A stretch of DNA of 6,257 bases from JBBDIO01 sp040880365 (lineage in GTDB: Bacteria; Chloroflexota; Anaerolineae; Caldilineales; Caldilineaceae). The stretch's first letter is position 1. Each line of letters starts with the position of its first letter. A program made the position numbers and the translations under genes. Shown here piece by piece: positions 5,185 to 6,257 of the stretch. Location: NCBI GenBank assembly GCA_040880365.1, contig JBBDIO010000090.1, forward strand, positions 1 to 6,257. Direction: 5' to 3'. The notes beneath the pieces are model-generated. The model was not told the DNA's origin. It saw nothing but the letters and a program-made list of their open reading frames with translations, and did no database searches.

Positions 5185-5961
5185 TCAGGCGCGCGAATCG
5201 AGGATCACATAGACGCGTTGCAAAGCGGTCTCCAGCCCAAGTTTGTGGGCCACGCGCTGCGACGCCAGATTATCCTCGCCGGTTGACCAGAGGGGCGTGC
5301 GTCCCTGGGCAAGCACGCGCTGCATGACCAGGTGTGCGACCGCGGCTGCCAGCCCCCGGCCGCGATAATCGGGCGCGGTATAGACGCCCACATCGGCATA
5401 GCGGGCCGAAAGTGCGCTGGTGTGGGCCAGTGCGACCAGCTTGCCGTGTGCAAAACTGCCTGCGGCGTGGCCGCGTGCGAGGACATGGACAGGGGCGGCG
5501 AAGCCCAGTTCCTGAAATTCGGGCGGCGCGGCGCGCCATGCAGGGATATCGGCGAGGGTGAGCAGGCGCGTTTCCAAAGGGGGCGGGGGCAGGGCGCGCA
5601 GGGGGCCGGCAAGTGTGTAGTAGAGATCCGCATAGAGGCGGCACGCGACCTGTGTTTGGGCATAGTGGGCCGCCAGGGCTGTGCCCAGGTCGGCGGCGCA
5701 CTCCACACAGTACCAGTCGTGCAGCGTGGACAGGATTGCCGCCACGGCTGCGGCACCGGCTGCGGCATCGGTGGCAAACGCGGTTGGCTCGGCATTGGCC
5801 TGGATGACCACCGCGTCCGGCGCATTGACAGGCCCCACACAGGTCGCCGTCGCCGCGCCGATGCGCAATTGGTGCAAGGGGATGACCGTGGCGGGCGTAT
5901 CGCCCAATGCTTGCTCCAGGCGCGGGTATTCAGCCGGGGCAAGGCGGCGGATGGGTTGCAT
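5185..5961 (-). CDS. GNAT-family N-acetyltransferase
   Basis: Predicted soluble acetyl-CoA-dependent acyltransferase, 258 aa, with an N-terminal half of about 130 residues that I do not recognise firmly and a C-terminal GNAT domain. The acetyl-CoA-binding motif A is clear: ADVGVYTAPDYRGRGLAAAV (189-208), with the R-x-x-G-x-A loop at R200-G201-R202-G203-L204-A205. Motif B follows as STGEDNLASQRVAHKLGLE (226-244), with N231. HDWYCVECAADLG (81-93) sits in the N-terminal half. The size and two-part layout resemble the ZmaR-like GNAT family, but that is a recollection, not a search result. The substrate is unknown. The gene starts 36 bp after the diol dehydratase small subunit stop and is probably co-transcribed. 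The ribosome site before ATG 5961 is weak (GAGACGG region), and an in-frame stop at 5998-6000 limits any longer start. The N-terminal half is rich in alanine. Confidence 0.85.
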   Translation of the reverse strand: MQPIRRLAPAEYPRLEQALGDTPATVIPLHQLRIGAATATCVGPVNAPDAVVIQANAEPTAFATDAAAGAAAVAAILSTLHDWYCVECAADLGTALAAHYAQTQVACRLYADLYYTLAGPLRALPPPPLETRLLTLADIPAWRAAPPEFQELGFAAPVHVLARGHAAGSFAHGKLVALAHTSALSARYADVGVYTAPDYRGRGLAAAVAHLVMQRVLAQGRTPLWSTGEDNLASQRVAHKLGLETALQRVYVILDSRA

Positions 5962-5997
5962 GATGGCCGTCTCGAAGAAGGGCAGTGTGCCCGCCGC

Positions 5998-6257
5998 TTA
6001 CGTTCTGCGCAACAGATTGCGCGTCTGATAGACCTGGGCCGCTTCGCGCACAAATTCGGCGGTCACGGGCGCGTGATAGTTGGTTTCCAGCGTATGCGCC
6101 AGTTCCATCAATTCGGTATAGGTGGCGCGGTGGGGGCGCAGTTGTTCATACATGCGCAGCAATTCCTCGTTGGGCACGGCGGTCAGCTCGGCGGCGCGGG
6201 TCAGGTTATCGGCCAGCTCGCCAAAACCCGACTGGCGGGCAATGGCGGCTTGCGCCA
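5998..6257 (-). CDS. pduE: B12-dependent diol/glycerol dehydratase small subunit, C-terminal part
   Basis: An open frame enters from the right edge of the window and ends at TAA (complement of 5998-6000), giving 85 residues of the C-terminal half of the protein. The sequence fits the small (gamma) subunit of adenosylcobalamin-dependent propanediol/glycerol dehydratase: LADNLTRAAELTAVPNEELL, YEQLRPHRATYTELMELA, LETNYHAPVTAEFVREAA, then a basic end NLLRRT. Known family members share the RAAEL, LRP-R-T and AAFVREAA patterns. The enzyme converts 1,2-diols or glycerol to aldehydes; the small subunit packs against the large, B12-binding and radical-carrying subunits, which should lie just right of the window along with a reactivase. 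Diol and glycerol dehydratase cannot be separated from this fragment, so the gene symbol is a family label. It stops 36 bp before the acetyltransferase gene on the same strand. Confidence 0.85.
   Translation of the reverse strand, partial: AQAAIARQSGFGELADNLTRAAELTAVPNEELLRMYEQLRPHRATYTELMELAHTLETNYHAPVTAEFVREAAQVYQTRNLLRRT

Noticed and set aside
5205..6053. Open frame of 282 codons on the minus strand overlapping the acetyltransferase
   Set aside because: It is a shifted frame of the GNAT gene and the small subunit gene. It is proline- and arginine-rich with no domain, whereas the other frames encode recognisable proteins.
1..6257. Mobile element, CRISPR array, tRNA or defence system
   Set aside because: No transposase or integrase motif, no evenly spaced repeat series, no tRNA-like cloverleaf and no defence-gene signature was seen on either strand. 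The window reads as ordinary metabolic genes.

Overview
This is a GC-rich bacterial window of ordinary, densely packed metabolic genes. It holds four complete enzyme genes for sugar-acid or oxo-acid chemistry, one acetyltransferase, and the 3' end of a B12-dependent dehydratase subunit gene. The mix of sugar-acid dehydratases, an RraA-family aldolase, a class III aminotransferase and a diol dehydratase, with good Shine-Dalgarno sites and a consensus sigma-70-type promoter, suggests a free-living heterotroph. Chloroflexota is my best guess from the feel of the protein sequences, but no phylogenetic marker is present to prove it.

Layout. A D-galactonate-dehydratase-like enolase-superfamily gene runs rightward (172-1311) and ends at a strong hairpin terminator (1336-1383). 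Facing it is a leftward three-gene operon: RraA-family aldolase-like gene (4940-4134), glucarate dehydratase gudD (4100-2814), then a class III PLP aminotransferase (2773-1430). The gaps are 33 and 40 bp, and gudD and the aminotransferase have clear ribosome binding sites. The operon is preceded by a near-consensus promoter (-35 TTGGCA, 18-bp spacer, -10 TATAAT, at 5127-5098) and a leader of about 150 nt that carries direct repeats and two inverted repeats. Right of that promoter lies the tail of another leftward unit: the C-terminal 85 codons of a diol/glycerol dehydratase small subunit (5998-6257, cut by the window edge) followed 36 bp later by a two-part GNAT acetyltransferase (5961-5185).

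How the genes may work together. GudD dehydrates D-glucarate to 5-dehydro-4-deoxy-D-glucarate, a 4-hydroxy-2-oxo acid. Known RraA-family aldolases cleave 4-hydroxy-2-oxo acids to release pyruvate, so the RraA-like protein could stand in for the usual GarL aldolase and give pyruvate plus tartronate semialdehyde. The class III aminotransferase could then aminate a semialdehyde. The dehydratase step rests on visible catalytic residues; the aldolase and aminotransferase steps are inference from operon context. The most useful things to check are this pathway, the structured leader, and the GNAT protein behind the B12 enzyme. I see no mobile element, CRISPR array or defence system.
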